DNA from: Archilochus colubris
Taxonomy: Eukaryota; Chordata; Aves; Apodiformes; Trochilidae
DNA: 64,000 nt
NCBI GenBank assembly: GCA_023079485.1
Contig: CM041090.1
Location: forward strand, 34,002,874-34,066,873
Reading direction: 5' to 3'
The first letter of the stretch is position 1, and the number at the start of each line of letters is the position of its first letter. Positions 13,201 through 28,200 of this stretch are shown here, one piece after another. The position numbers were made by a program, and so were the translations under genes. Under the pieces are notes generated by a model. That model made no database searches and was not told where the DNA came from. It was given only the letters and a program-made list of their open reading frames with translations.

Positions 13201-16200
13201 TGTTCTTTACTCAGAGTACAAAATATTATACACTTTCCCAGGTGTTTGCAGTTTTTGTCTGTGTTAGGAATACCAAGCAGGGAAAAGTTAAAAAAAATAA
13301 ATAAAAATTTAGAACAGGATGTCTATCTGGGGCTGCTGTTTCATATAATCAACAATAATCAAACTCTCACGCCCAAAGGAAAATGCCACTGCCAGTGCAA
13401 ATGGGTTACTGAAAGGAATTTTGTTCACTATGGTAAGTGTTATGTAGCAAATTTCATACCTTACTCTTGAATGTGCCAGGCCCATCAGAGTCCAAATCGT
13501 TTAGCTGAATCCTACTTAAAAGGCAATGATCCAGTACAGTATGATTCTTGTAACAGAATAATTTTTGTGGTCTCTCTGGGTGTTATTAAATTTAACGTCA
13601 GAATAGTAGGAAAGATGTCTGAAAGCCATTTAATATTGTCACTGGAAAGAAGTTAGATTATGCTCAATTTCTGACATTAATGTGCTACTTAAGATAATTT
13701 ATCATATTGTGGTATTAAAAAAGACATCCTTTTTACAGTGGCTGCTGTGTAGCATTCTAATTTGCTATTTTTCTTTAGCATGGTAGGAAGCCTTTTTAAT
13801 GCAAAATGTTTTTCTGGGGTTCTATTCAGCTCATTCTTTATAATACTGCATCACTTACAACAGCAACTTTAAGTGCTTGTCTTTTCCAAGGATCCTGTCA
13901 ATTTTTTATGTTAGAATGACAGAATCCTGCTATGTGAGAAAATTGAAGTGGAGCATTGAAAGAGAACTTGAATAGTCAGGCATGTTTCTTGGACAGGTAT
14001 ATACATACTGCTCTCCATTTACATTTTAAACATTTACTTTCATTTATGCTTTATGAAGCAATAGCTAAGGTACTGCTAATATGATTTACAGATCATGCAG
14101 GGTTTTCTTAAGTGTGCTGTATGTCCCATTTACTGGTTCTTACGATGGTTTGATGATGGATAACAAATAGGTACTTAATTTTGTCATCTTTATTGCTGCT
14201 TGTTTCCTAATGACTAGAGTGTTATTTCTGATATAAATCATGTATCACACTAAGTACTTGTCTATCCACGTGTGTAGTGCCACATCATCCAAAGTACATA
14301 CATCCCCACTGAAATACCTTGAACTGCTTAAAGTGGAATGTGAAAAAATTATATACAAACACACAGTTTATTCTACTTTGCTTTCACCTTTAGAGAATCA
14401 ATTCATCTTTAATGGAGTACAATATAGAAGTGATTTTTTTTTTCCCCCTAGGTTCTCCCAGGAGAGCTAGATTGTCTATGCTAGCATGGCAATTTTGCAT
14501 ATAAATTTGCCATCCATTGGTAGTGGCAGTGTATAAAAGGCATGTAAGAGCTACCCACAGTAAACCAATTTAGCAAGGGTTATATATCTGTCAGTTACAA
14601 TTAAATCCATGAAAAATATTGGCTCTGAACGAGGATTTTCGTAATTTGATTTACACTGAAGTTGAAAAAGAAGTGATTTCATTTGAAAATGGTCTTTATT
14701 CAACCAAATGTAAATTCTTTGTAATTTCTTGCTGAGAAATCTTAATTCAGAATGGTGGATGCCTAAACAGTTATTTAATTAACCTGCTGTTCTATGATAT
14801 TTTGTGAACACTGGAAAAAATTAACTTTCTGACTGCATGATGCCTGTCAAGGATGTATGTTTCCAGGGAATATTTAGTGTCCATTCAAATTTGATATAAT
14901 CACATTTATTGCTAAAGACCAAATTGCTTGTTCATTTAAGGGTTATGATACTGCTGTAATGCAGAATATGACCAGCTTTTTTAGAACAGATTCCAGTATA
15001 GTGCCAGCAGTTTCCCAAAATACAAACAGATAAAGTCAGAATTTATTTTAGTAAAATAGGCTCGAGTGCATGTATTTTAAAATTTTACATCCTTTTTAAT
15101 TATTTCTCTCCATTTTTTCCTTCTCATTCTAATTTGAAACTTTACAACTACATAAGCATCAAATGCTAACAAAGCATCACTATAAACACATGAACACTGC
15201 ATATCCATTGATTTCCAAGGAGGTATCATATGTTACAGTTTTGCCTGTGCTAATATACTTGGCTGGGTCATAATTTCCACAGCATTCAAAATGGAGTCTG
15301 GTCATTATTTAGTTAATTGGTGAAGTCTTCTCTGTCTACATGTCTACCCCAAATTAAACTGCATAGAGTATTTAGCACATTTCACTCCATTGAAAGATGA
15401 AGGGCCACCTTTATGAGATATGTATATAGTATTTTTTGTATTCATTATCAAAACATGTCATTGAAGTCCATGGTAGTCTTAGGAACAGAATCCAAATCAT
15501 CTGGTTCTTTAAGTTTGAGACTGTCCTTCCCCTTTGTCTGGTCTTGGAATCAATAGCCCTCTCGTCTCTTTTGATTATGGGATAATAATCAATGTGAACC
15601 TGACTGCCTCAGTCTCCTGCCTGTTTCTGTCTAAAATTGGTTAGGATTGTGTCATTCTCACTGTTATCACTGGCTCTTTACCTGCAAACTCAGCCTGAGA
15701 CGTGATTTCTTCTGGGATGATGCACGCCTCGCTAGTCTTGGAGTTTTGTGTTCAGTGGTGCATGGCTTTGCTTTAGCTCTATTCAGTTCAGCATATCCAG
15801 AATATATGGGCTGTATTAGACAAAACTGGTAGCTTGCCTCTGGCATCAGTCTTGCATTCATGTCAGAGAGCTGCTTTGAAATTTGGTTTTCATGGGGTTT
15901 TGGTCTGTATCTTACTTTTTCCAAACTTTCTTTCTGACACTGACATGTGCTTTGTGTTTTGTACTCTCTTGACCAGTCCTGCAGCCAACCCATTGTTTTG
16001 GTTGCTGTGACTCCTTTGTCCACTTCTCTTCAATTCCAGATGGTTTAGTGTGCAGAGGAGGTCTGGAAATCATGAGTTCACACAAAGGGGGCTGTCCTGG
16101 AAGGGGACACAGTGTGGGCACAACAACTGCCACGTTGTGATGAGGCAGAAGGTCTCTCCTTGGATTCCTTAGGTGTGACACAGGGTGGACAGTGGCAATG

Positions 16201-19200
16201 GAGGAGTAGAACTGTAAGAGTAGAAAGGCAGGTACCAGCCAGGATGTACGTCCCTCAGTTTCCAAGGTGTTTAATTGCCTAGGTCAGAATTGTTAAGTAT
16301 GCATCTATATTTAATTTTCATAAGGGTCTGTACTGTCAAGGTTTAAATTTTTGGCTCAGGGCTCCAAAAATTGCTGGTATTTGAGTGTACTATATGATTC
16401 TGTGGTTCTCTAGTGGTCTTATCAGATATTTCCAAAACTTCATGGGGTTTAGCCCCATAGTCCCCCACATAGCCACTGTCCTCCATGCAGGGGACTCTTT
16501 TCTACCCCTCTTATTTTATTCAGAACTCTGCCCTTTGCCAGTTTGTGTCTCTTCAATCTTAATGTGCTCATCAAACTGCAGTATGGCTTTTGTTTTTATT
16601 CTACAACATCCATCCCCTGGATTTAGCCTTCAGGCACAAATGAATTTTGACTTGCAGATATTTTTTGTTAGAGCCTTTCTTTCTTTTTCCTAACTTCCAC
16701 TGGAGGCTGACAGACAGATAAGCTTTAAAAAAAACCCCAAGAAATTCCTTGATTGCTGTGAATCTCTCTCCCATCCTTGTCAGTGAAGGTTAAAATTACA
16801 GCCATTTATGTGCTGAGTGGGTGGGCCTCTGACCTTATGCCACCTATTTCTAGTGCTTTTCCAAATTATCTGCTTGTTTATTTACTTTTTATATTCTTTA
16901 TCTTTTAATGGAATATTCAGGGTGTATTTGCCATCCTTTTTTCCCAAACACTTTTTTAATAGGATTTCCTTCCACAATTTTGCTAACCTCTGAGTTCCTG
17001 CAGAAACATGAATTTGGAAAGTTCAGTGTGCTGGCTGTTAACCCTCAGTGTACAAACCCCACCAGATTAGTCAGTTAATTAATTAGATGCTTCAGTACTT
17101 TACATGATTTAGGCTGTCTTTAGACACTGACAAAAATGTTAATAATAAGCAAGTATTGTGATGTTTGTGTTTATCTTATTTTTATTTGCAGAAATGGAGC
17201 TTAGATACAAACCTATCCTCTTTATATCAACATCCTCATTAAAATGGGTCCTCTGTCCAATATTCAATGTCTATATGAGTGTCCATGCACAAATTCTTGT
17301 ATCTTTGATAATGATGTACTTCCACTTGTAATTCTTTTTCTCTGCATCTTTCTGTGACATTGAAGAAATATGCAAAACGTGTATAAAAAAAACTTACTAA
17401 AGAGCCCCAGGAATAGTCATCCACATCTCAGGAATGATGTGCTATCTTAGGTCTCTTTAAGGAGTCTGAAAGTGGTTGGGACAGAGATAGCTCAAGCTTG
17501 AGATCACTTTTCTGGAATTGCTGGATTTATATTGTCTTTCACTTTTTGCATTCTCCCCCTTGACCCACCTGCTGTTCCTTTTAGCTCTATCTTCCCCTCC
17601 CCTGTCCCCAGTCCTGTTCTTACTCTTTCAGACCTGGATTATTCTTCCATTTCTTTGTTCATTCTTTTCTAAATTCCTTATCATCTGACTGCTTTGTGCA
17701 CATGTTACCAGTAGCTGGTACTGCTGTGGTTGGAACTGACCACCAGAAGGCTGGCCATGTTGTTGAATAACTACCCACAGAGGCTGTGATCCTGAATGGG
17801 CTGGAAAGTAATGTCATTGCACTTAGTTCTGGTCATTTATGTTCATAAGCAAATAAAACCATTGGAGCAGTGTGGGTATTTCTGCTATGCTCCCCAATTA
17901 TGGACCAAAGTTACTCTAAAATTTGCTGGGTCCTGTGTTTTCTTGAATACTTCCCTCACTGCAAGCCTTTGTATCTGGATGATTTTCTGCACTGCACACT
18001 GCTGTCTCTCCATGTGAGCATGCTGTTTGTATGAGGACTGGGTAAAGAGACCCCAGAGAAGATGCAGTTAAGTTGATTCTTAAGCCTGGATCCATAGTAT
18101 GCTGCTTTTTCTGCAGTATTTATCTGAGAAGAGTACTGAGAGTACTTCAGAGCTGAGAATATAAACCTGTCACTTAAGATTGGTCCTGAAACACAGGAGG
18201 GCAAGAAGTATAAGAATAAATAGTGTAATGCCAAACCTTTCTTTTACGTACTTAGAAGTGTGAGCATGCACTTAGTTTTTATGGTTGCAAAGGGATATGT
18301 TTGAGTTGTCTTGTTGATACTTTCATGAGTATTTCTGAGTGAAGTCAGAGACTGGCTTAGCATCATAAGTGAATGTGACACATTCTAACCCTACAGTTTC
18401 TAGTAGGCATCACTTGTAAGTAGATTTAGTGGGCAGAGAAACTGAATTCAAAATCAGTGTTTTTCTACTCTACAAATCAGGTTTTATGCACAAAACACTA
18501 AAAAAGGAATTTCCCCTGAGCTGCTTTTCTCTTCCCTCTCCTGTTTGTCGTGAAAGCTCACTTCCACAGTAAAAATGAAGATGACCCTTGAGGCCTGTTA
18601 AGTTTGGGATCTGATCTATTATGGGAAGCTACTTTAGTATCTTTCTGCCTCAAAGAGGTGGTATAAAAAAGCTGATTTGACACACAAGGCTTTTCTAGAG
18701 GTGAAGCTATCTTTGTGTTAGAGGGACCAACGCTCTGATGGAGGTAACTTGCTGTTTAGGTCAGAAGGAAACCAATTTTCCTCTTATCCAAGCTCTGGCT
18801 GCTATAATCTAATAATAGGTGGAAAAGAGAACAGAAAGAACAATTTAGAGAAGTGCTTTGAGAAGATAATATACTTAAAAATAAATTTTAATAAAGTACC
18901 CCTGAAGTGGGAATTTCTATTTCCATATATATATTTAGTTGGGGTTTTGTTTTTGTGTGGGATTTGTTTTGTTTGTTTTGTTTTTATTTTTATTTTTATT
19001 TTTTTATTTTTCCTGAGGGAGATTATTTTTCTGAGCACTTTGGTAGCATGTCAAGGTTGAGCTAGCAGACTAATACACAAAGCTGGCTTCATGGAGCTTT
19101 TATGGGGAAACAGCCTTGAGTGTGTCACCTCTGATGCACTTTGCTTTTGAAGCAGCTGTTTCATTTATTCCAAGGTTCACTTATGTTCTGAGACTGTATT

Positions 19201-22200
19201 TACATATTCATATCACGATGAAAGGGGAAAGAAAAGAAAGCGCTGAAACCAGGGGACTGATTCAGTACTGAGTTTGAAATTTGTAAGTGGAAGAATTTCC
19301 TCCTGCCTTTGGAGTCTCCTGCAGTGTCTGCTGGAGGGGTTGGTGGTTTCTTAACCCCATTGTTTGGAAAAAATGTTGGGGTAGAGGTTTTATAACCACT
19401 TTCCGGAAAATATCTTCTACGAGGATGCTTAATTGAGTCTGCAGCTTAGCCCCTGTAAAAGGTAGAAGCTGGAAAAATGAAATGGTTTAGGAGTTAAATG
19501 AAATCTTTATCAGTGAGAGGAGGTGGGCAATTTAAAGGCAGGGACAATGCAGCATGGTGCTTGCTGCTGCACCCACCCATCTGCTGTGGATCATCATCAT
19601 GGCTTGGACTCCACATTTCACTTACATGCACTGGATGCAGTTGTGTGTGCTGTCACCTTGTCATCCTGCCTGATATTAAGGGCAGCCCTAAAGAATGGCT
19701 CTGCCTGCTCTGATCGGTGTTCATTTCCTACGTTTCCAATGGTGATCTTTGCTGAAGTAGTTTTTTTAGTTTTGGTTCTTCCTTTGGATATAGAGGAATG
19801 ACAGGGCAAAGCTGACTGCCGAGTGCATTGTTTTGTAAAAAAAGCCCCTCAGCTTCCCCATGCAGCATTCAGCTCAGGGCTAGAGGTGTGCCTGACTCAG
19901 ATCAGCACAGTGTGCTCTGTGTTTGGAGGGTTCACCTGGTGATTTGCAGCAGAGGTTGCTATCTGTCACTCCCCTTCCAAAACAATTACAAGTGCTGTGA
20001 AAGGAGTGGGTGTTTTTGTGGTTCAGTAGTTCCATTGCAGAAAATGAAACTCATGATGGGTGCTCTGGGGAGTCTGAGTCTAAATTGTTCCAGCTCTACA
20101 GGCTATTTTGCATTACAGGCATGGAGGCTCTTTACCTGCTGAGGCTTGATGGTTAACACTAGAGCTGTGAAAGTTTTTCAGAAGTTGAATGAGATGCTGT
20201 TGTTCAGGTTATTATTGAAACATTTCATATTGGCCATGGAAGATCACTTGGGCTGAGCACTGCCTCTCTTCTAAGTTTGGTCTGCTAAGCAGTGAAGAAC
20301 TGAAGATGGATAAAGTGATTCACTGTGCCTGTATAAGTCATTTAGTTCAGTGCAAGGTGCATAAAACACACTGGTTTGGAGCTGGAAGCATTTCATAAGG
20401 ATAAATGGTCATAAGTGGGTGTGAGGCAGTATTTCAGTTTTTCAAGGGAAGAGTATGATTTCCAGGAAGCTTAAAAGAAGCAGGTGTGCAGCCTTTGCTG
20501 AACTTTAGTGACACACAGTCACTTGGCTCTATAAGCTGCTTTGGAAATCACAGCCAACATGTCTGAGCTCTCTAAAAATGCTGTCATAAAATGCCATGTG
20601 CAGGAAATTGACATTTGCAATGGAGGAATAGAAATGTGCTTTATGAGTAGTTTCTTTTCATTTTTTTTTACCTTTTAATACTGGGTTGGTTTCTTTTTTT
20701 TTCTTTTTTTTCCCCTTCTTTCCCATGAAATTTGCAAATAATCACTGAAGAACCTAGCAATGGCAGCACTAAGGTGTCCATCTGGAAAAGCTATATGAGA
20801 AGCAGCTTTTTATTAGAATGTGAACCAGGAACTTAAAGTTTCTTGATTTAGTTCAGTTTGAATGCACTAGCTGTTTGAGACTTCCATTACTTTCACATTG
20901 GTTTGCACTTTTGGTCACAATAAGTACTTGAAAGGTAGGAGTTTCCTTTTCTTTAGGACTGGTGTTACACCTGCAGTGTACTATACCTGCAGATTAGACA
21001 TTTATAAAATGAAATGCTGAAATTGGAACAGAGTCAGTTGAAGGGACAAAGTGCAACTTAAAAATTTACTTGAGTAAAGACCTGAGGGTGCAAGCCAGGC
21101 TGGAATATCTGGCTCTAGTTTTGTCCCACGGTTGTTCAGACACACCTAAATATTACAAATGAATGTGTCATGGGAAGGGGAGTGGGTTTGGGAGGAATGC
21201 TCTGCATGTGTCTATCTGTAGCTATTAACTCAAGTCGTTGCTTTCTTCTGAATTCTTGCAGGTGAAAGTGATGGTGAGGATTTGTCCCTCTCAAGGAGCA
21301 CATGAAACATCTGAATCCATGTCCTTCCTAAAGGTAGACCCGCGAAAAAAGCAAATCACATTTTATGATCCAGCGGCAAGTGGGCCTTCCAATGCAGGTC
21401 ACAGGAGAGGCATTGTTGCTGTCCCAAAGATGTTTGCCTTTGATGCAGTTTTCCCCCAGGATGCTTCACAGGTACTGGAGTCACTCACATAAACCTCCTG
21501 AGTCTTCTCATGGCAGCAGCGTTTGATTGCCTGAAGAGTTCTTTTGGTTTCTGGGGAATTTTATTTGAATGAGTTGCCTTAATGCCTGGAAAAGCATGGT
21601 AATTAATAGACAAGTGGGTAAATTCTTACATTTTCATTTCAGTTGAGATATAAAATTAAGGAGTAATAGCTGGGGAGATGTTTTTGCTGACTAAATTATC
21701 TTCTTGCATTTTCTCTTGTTAGAGAAAGACACACAGCCAATTCACTTTTCCATCCAGTTAGGTTTTAACACATTTGATGTCACTGGAAGTCCTTCCCCAC
21801 TGCTTTCAGTGGGAAATAAACATGTGCTTAATGTTAAACTAAATGCTGTTGTTAGGAGAAGAAATGCATATAACCTCGTAGGATTCCTATACTGAAACAG
21901 TTAGGGAGCTTTTATATTTTCCTTGCCTTTTGCCATATGTTTAGACTCTATTTGATGATTATTTTTTATATATGCTGGTGGGGCATGCTCTTCTGTTGTC
22001 CTGCAAAAGAATGTATTTATACAGAAGTAGTCTTAAGACCTGAAATCTGATACACAGGTAGGATGGGTGGCTGCTGTTTGAGAGGATTGTGGGCTGCACC
22101 TTATTTGGTGAGACTGGACATGAGAAATTTCCTTCTCGGAAAAACCTTGGGTTCAGAAAAAAAATCCTAGAACTGCTTTAAAAAGGGGAAAAGTACTAAC

Positions 22201-25200
22201 CAGAAGATGAAGAACTACTTCACTTTTGAACTGCCTGAAAAAATACAGGTTTTGATAAAGGGAAAATAAAACACAAGGCATTCAAGGTGAAAATGATATA
22301 TTAATTTTGAGGAACTATGACAAAATCTAGATCAGAATCCTATGCTGAGATCTTCCGATAGGATTCTGTTTAATTTTTTGGCTTCCACTAGAGTTATGAA
22401 AGTATTTATTAGGTCCAAATTCTAGCCAAGCACTAAAGATGGAGAATAACCTCCCCTACAGATCAGTGACTACAGCAGTGGTAACCATGACAGGAGAGTC
22501 GTTTTAAGATTCTGCATAAGCTCAAATGGCATTTTTGTGCTGAAATATACAACTTTTATCTCAACATCAGTCCAGGACTGGATGTGGCTTTGTCTTACTT
22601 CTGTTGCCAGCCTTTCTTCAAGGTGGTTGTTCACAGCCTAATTCTCCCTCAGTTTTGGCATCAGTCCTTCAGCTGGTTGACCCTTGGTTTGGGCTAGGCA
22701 CTTCCAGGTCCTTGTGGTGGGCCTTTTGGGTGGGCTGTTTCTGGTGTTTCTGGGTGACTTTGGCCAGCACCGTGCTGTCTGTGCTGATGTCGTTGCTTGA
22801 GCCAAGTTTGCAGCCATGAACCTGCAAACAGAGTCTTATGGTTTCACTGTAGTTACATATTTACACCAGCCCCCTCCCCTGCCCCCTATTGTCATACTTA
22901 ATAGATCATCTTATGGCATATTTTGAAACCGTCACTGACATGGATAAACTGGTTTTAGTACACTCAGCTATTTAGAAAGTTCTCTTTATTGATGATGATG
23001 TTGCCTCTGGAAAAAGAAAATTTGATACTATGAAATTTTATTCAGGAATCTTAATGCATTTTCTCCAATATAAATGTCTTTTTAATTCCTGTGAGCACTC
23101 TTGAGCAGCTTAATTTCAGTGGAGTTGCTACTATTGCTGAATAGCCTTGGCAAAGCTATTATACCAGCAGGAAGCCTGGTTGGATAGCATTCAGTTTGCT
23201 ACATTAGTCATAGAATCAATATTCCAAGAGAATTGGCTTAATAGAATTGAGAACTATTTTAGACTGTAGTACCATATTTTATTATTTTTAAAGATAGCAT
23301 AGTTACTAAAATAATAGGACTGGTGCCATAAAAATGGGGAGAATATTGCACCTCAAAAAATAATGAGTCATTCATTTCATTACAGAAGAATAGAAAAAAA
23401 CATAGCAGTATATGCTCGTTTAGTTATTTGTCTCCAATCTTTCTTTCAGGCTGAGGTATGCTCTGGAACAGTAGCAGAAGTAATCCAGTCTGTTGTGAAT
23501 GGTGCAGATGGTTGCATATTTTGCTTTGGTCATGTCAAGCTTGGTGAGCTCCCAAATTCGTTACAGTTAATTACTATGTCAGTCTGGTAATTACATGCTG
23601 TCAGCTCCTGGAACAATAAACCTGGAGCATATGAATAGATTGGAATTTCTTTTTAATTAGCTTTGCAAACTTATCATGGTTTATTTCTACACTGGAATTG
23701 TAAATTTTAATTTGAAAAGGTAAAACGTAACATCAGATTAACATATTCAAGAGCAAGTTTATATAGGTGCATTATGATGAAAATCGAAAGATCAGAGATG
23801 TTTTTAACATTAATTTGCTGTAGGTCTGAGTTACAAAAATTGCAAAACTAATTGAATGAATAATAATGAATTAATAATTAAATACTTTGCATTTTTGCAT
23901 CTCTTTCCCATTATCTGTGTAGCACATGGCATTGCATGTAATGTACAGCGGTGATATGAAGAAATGTTGTCTTGTACAAGAAAGGTGAATTAAGTTCATG
24001 TTTTTCTGTTCATTCCAGGAAAATCTTTTACCATGATTGGGAAAGATAACTCCACACAAAGCCTCGGTATCATCCCCTGTGCAATTTCTTGGCTCTTCAA
24101 ATTAATCAATGAACGTAAAGAAAAAACGGGGACTCGTTTCTCTATTAGAGTATCTGCTGTGGAGATCAGTGGCAAAGATGAAAACCTTAAGGACTTGTTA
24201 GCTGAAGTAGCCACTGGCAGTCTTCAGGATGGCCAGTCTCCCGGGGTTTATCTGAGAGAAGATCCAATATGTGGAACCCAGGTATAATGGATATCACAGC
24301 ATAGATTTTTCTAAGCCTGATGTTTTTTCTGCTTTTTATTTCCTTTTATCTTACAACAACCATGCCAACTTTTAAGACAGTAAAAAAACCCATTGCTTTT
24401 CATTTATAAGCTCTTCTCCCATTGTGCACAAATTTGTTTCTTTTAGTGCCCTAGAGATTTAGCCAGTTCAGCAAAAAATAATAATAAAAAAATGCCCCTG
24501 TCCTAATTAGTAATTTTCTTGTTTATATTCAAGCTTCAAAACCAAAGTGAGCTAAGGGCCCCTACAGCAGAGAAAGCTGCCTTTTTCCTTGATGCTGCAA
24601 TTGCTGCCAGAAGTACCAGCAAACCTGAGTGCGAGGAAGAAGATAGGAGGAATTCACATATGCTCTTTACCCTTCACATATACCAGTATCGCATGGAGAA
24701 GAGTGGCAAAGGAGGAAGTATGAATCTTCTTACCATATTGTTTATTTTTAAATGACTTATTGTTGAGTTAAACAATAATTTTCAATAAAATTCAAAATAA
24801 AAAACAAATTGAACCCTCAAGCCAGGCAAGTCACCTTTAACTTTGGTAGCTGTGGCTAATATCTGGTTTCCTTACTATCAATATTTAATTTGCTCATTAT
24901 CCCATGCTGTATTCATTATTTTCCACATTTGAATACATTCTGAATACCAAGGTTGGCTTGAGTCCATGCAATAATGTGGTATACAACTGTTTTTCCCCTT
25001 TTTGTTTCAGTGTCTGGAGGACGCAGCCGTTTGCATCTCATTGATCTTGGGAGCTGTGAAAAAGTGCTGAGCAAAAGCCGAGAAGGAGGAGGCTCTCTGT
25101 GTCTGTCTCTTTCTGCCCTGGGCAATGTAATTTTGGCCTTAATTAATGGTGCTAAGCATGTGCCATATAAGTAAGTGAATTATCCTCTCCATTATCTTAA

Positions 25201-28200
25201 ATTTGTAGCTGGTGTTAGCAATGAATTCTATCAACAATTGACTCTTTACCCAATATGAAGTTATAAAGGAAGTTTTGTCAGAGAGGGGTCTGTTTTCTTT
25301 TAAGGTCCCTTCTATACTAAAGATACATATATCTATTCATCTACCTGTCTATACATCTATATAATTTTTTTCTATATAATGTTTTTTCTATATAACTTTT
25401 TAAACATCACATAGCAACAGAAATTCTTACGTACATGGCCAGACATTATATACAGATTGGTATATACTTAAGTTGGGTGAAATGTTTGATTGATTGTTGA
25501 AAAAAATGTGAAAATGGCCTACATGTTTTCTTTCTTTCTTTCTGTCTCCTCTTTGTTTCCCTGATCTGGAATCCAGACTGATCTCAGCCAGCTGTACATC
25601 AGTAAACAATTTCATCAAAATTTGATATGATTTTCTCTCGTTTTTAAAAATCTAAAAATTTAATTGAAATTTCAGAAAATGATAGAGACTTAATCTGCTA
25701 TCATCATCAAAGGTTGTTATTTCTCTGTGCCTTTTGGACAATGCATCTTTTCAATAAAAAAACCCCACCAACAACTGACCATCTTTTTGTACATTTGTTT
25801 AGCACAGTCAAATATTTAGGTGTATTCTTTTATGGAGTGTACTTTACGATAATATTATGTTAAACACACATGTGGGGAGTCCATCTAAAAGACAACAGCC
25901 ACGTTGTAAACATCCTTACCAGAACTTTGCCTTCAGTCCTTAAATATAATATCTGCTTGCCTTTATTTTCTAACTTTGTTGTTGTAATCAGTCATATCCT
26001 TTCACATATTTATCTTGAGCTGCATCCAGAAGAGGTGTTCTTCCTTTGTATATTAGACAGAAAAATAATTTCATCAGGGTAGATGCTAGGTTTGTAGATA
26101 AAGTAGAGGATGGATGGGTTGGAATAGGGAAGACCAGATCCTCAACTTTGTCACCTACCATGGTTTAGTGAGCAGATATGACAGTGGTTCCTGACATGTT
26201 GGGCCAGCTCAAGGTGGTGAAGGAAGCAGCCTACAGGGAACCCCTGGGGAGAGGTATCTTGGAGACCAGTGAAGGACAAAATGTCACCTGTCTTGTCAGC
26301 TTCGCTGTCCATGGTGGAGGACCGGGACATCACCAGGAAAGTCTTCAGAGACAAATTCTGCTTCCTGTTTGCTATGTCAGAGCAGCAGAGCACAGCAGGC
26401 AGAATGTGAGCAATTTAGCTGGGGTGTCACTGATAATATATTTCTGATATCTAACATTGTGATATTTGCTTAGAGTTTTCTTACCATTTCTTCTAGCAGA
26501 TTTTTTTTCTCATTATCAGAATTGTTTGTATATTGCTCACAGAGGTCATCTATCCATGTACTAAGCCTGCTTAACTAAAAATACAGTGCTCATGAGCATT
26601 TTGGGTAATAAGAGCTAAACCTGAGATAACTAGACTAGTTATCAATCATTTTACAATTGTCTAAGTAACAAATAACATGACTCATCATACTGCAAATAAA
26701 AAGCCAGATAAATAATTAAAATATTGGTGTCTTTGTATGTGTACATTTAGACACTTTTTAAGTGTCATCAAATAATAAGAGCGTATTTCTTATCTACGTG
26801 TGTCATGCATGCATATGTCCTGAGAGTGAAAGCACAGCTTGTGGTGTAAAAATCTTGTAGAAAAGATTGAGATTTCTTTAAACCATCCTAATATTCTCAT
26901 TTGTTACACAGGGACAACAAGTTGACAATGTTGTTGAGGGAATCACTTGGGAACATCAACTGCAGAACTACTATGATTGCACATATTTCTGACTCTCCAG
27001 CCAATTATGCAGAAACTCTTACCACCATTCAGCTCGCATCACGAATCCACCGAATGAGAAAGAAGAAATCCAAGGTTGGTTCACAATCAAGCAGAAATTA
27101 ATTCATTTGAAAATGAGTTTTCCTGACCTCTTGCTGGGGGAACATGGGATTTCTTGGCGGTAAGAAGTAATACAAAATGCATAAAAGCTCAGGAGAGGAA
27201 CTGACTAATGACTTGGCACTGAGCCATCGTCCCACCTCCAATCCTTAATTCTGAAATTCCCTTCTTTTTGTTCCAAACACGTATTATTCCTTTGCTTATA
27301 TGTGGACCTATCTCAAAACCTCCTATTTATATTAATTTAAAAACAACAAGGAAGGAACAGAAAACTGTTGAGGAGAAGTACAATGCATAATATTTAATGG
27401 AAGTTATCTGAAATGGTGTAGTTGTTATATTACTCCTAATACAGTAAAATCCACATCGCATGACCTTATTATTTTAATTCACACTAAAATTTTTCCACTA
27501 GATGTAGTTGTGATAGTATACACAAGGAACAGAATATATAGCAAACTTCACCTTTTAATCAATTATATGTACATACACATACACATATATCTATCAATGA
27601 TAAAAACTTTTCCTTAATTGATCATTTGCAGTATGCTTCCAGCTCGTCTGGAGGAGAGAGTTCATGTGAAGAAGGACATGTCCGAAGACCACCCCATTTG
27701 CGACCATTCCACCCACGAACTGTTGCCCTTGATCCTGACATTCCTGTCTTGAGTATATCTAGTGATCCTGATTATTCATCCAGCAGTGAACAGTCTTGTG
27801 ATACTGTCATCTATGTTGGTCCCAATGGTGCAGCTTTGTCTGACAGGGAATTGACAGATAATGAAGGTCCTCCAGAGTTTGTTCCCATAATTCCATCCCT
27901 AAACAAGAAGAGAAGTAAAGACAATTCTGCTATTGGTAGGAGTTCTGACAAGGACCATTTTAAATGCAACACTTTTGCTGAACTGCAAGAAAGGTTAGAG
28001 TGCATTGATGGAAGTGAGGAACCCGTCAAATTTGCTTGTGGAGAAATCTCTCTTGTGTCCAATTGTAGTCCAGTCCCTGGAGGTACAGAAAATACACAGT
28101 CTAAGCTGGTAAAGGAAAAAGTATCTTCTCCTTCTGGAGGATTTAAGAAACCGGTTCCCCAAGAAACTTCATCTCCCAAAAAAGGACATAACCCTCCTTT

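Larger units (their letters stand above)
11901..21261 (+). other. KIF26A: Remainder of the 14-kb KIF26A intron
   Basis: AT-rich non-coding sequence splitting the linker exon from the first motor exon. Low-complexity T tracts lie at 18964-19011 and 20652-20722. The long minus-strand open frames at 15667-16265 show no family match. I see no further exon, RNA gene or intact transposon. Confidence 0.7.

Noticed and set aside
15667..16265. Two overlapping minus-strand open frames of 117-118 codons
   Set aside because: No recognisable family and no flanking splice or promoter pattern; they lie in the middle of the KIF26A intron and are of a length expected by chance in 64 kb.
16385..16420. ATGATTCTGTGGTTCTCT resembling a CR1 terminal repeat
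   Set aside because: No CR1 coding or tail sequence upstream; too short to call.
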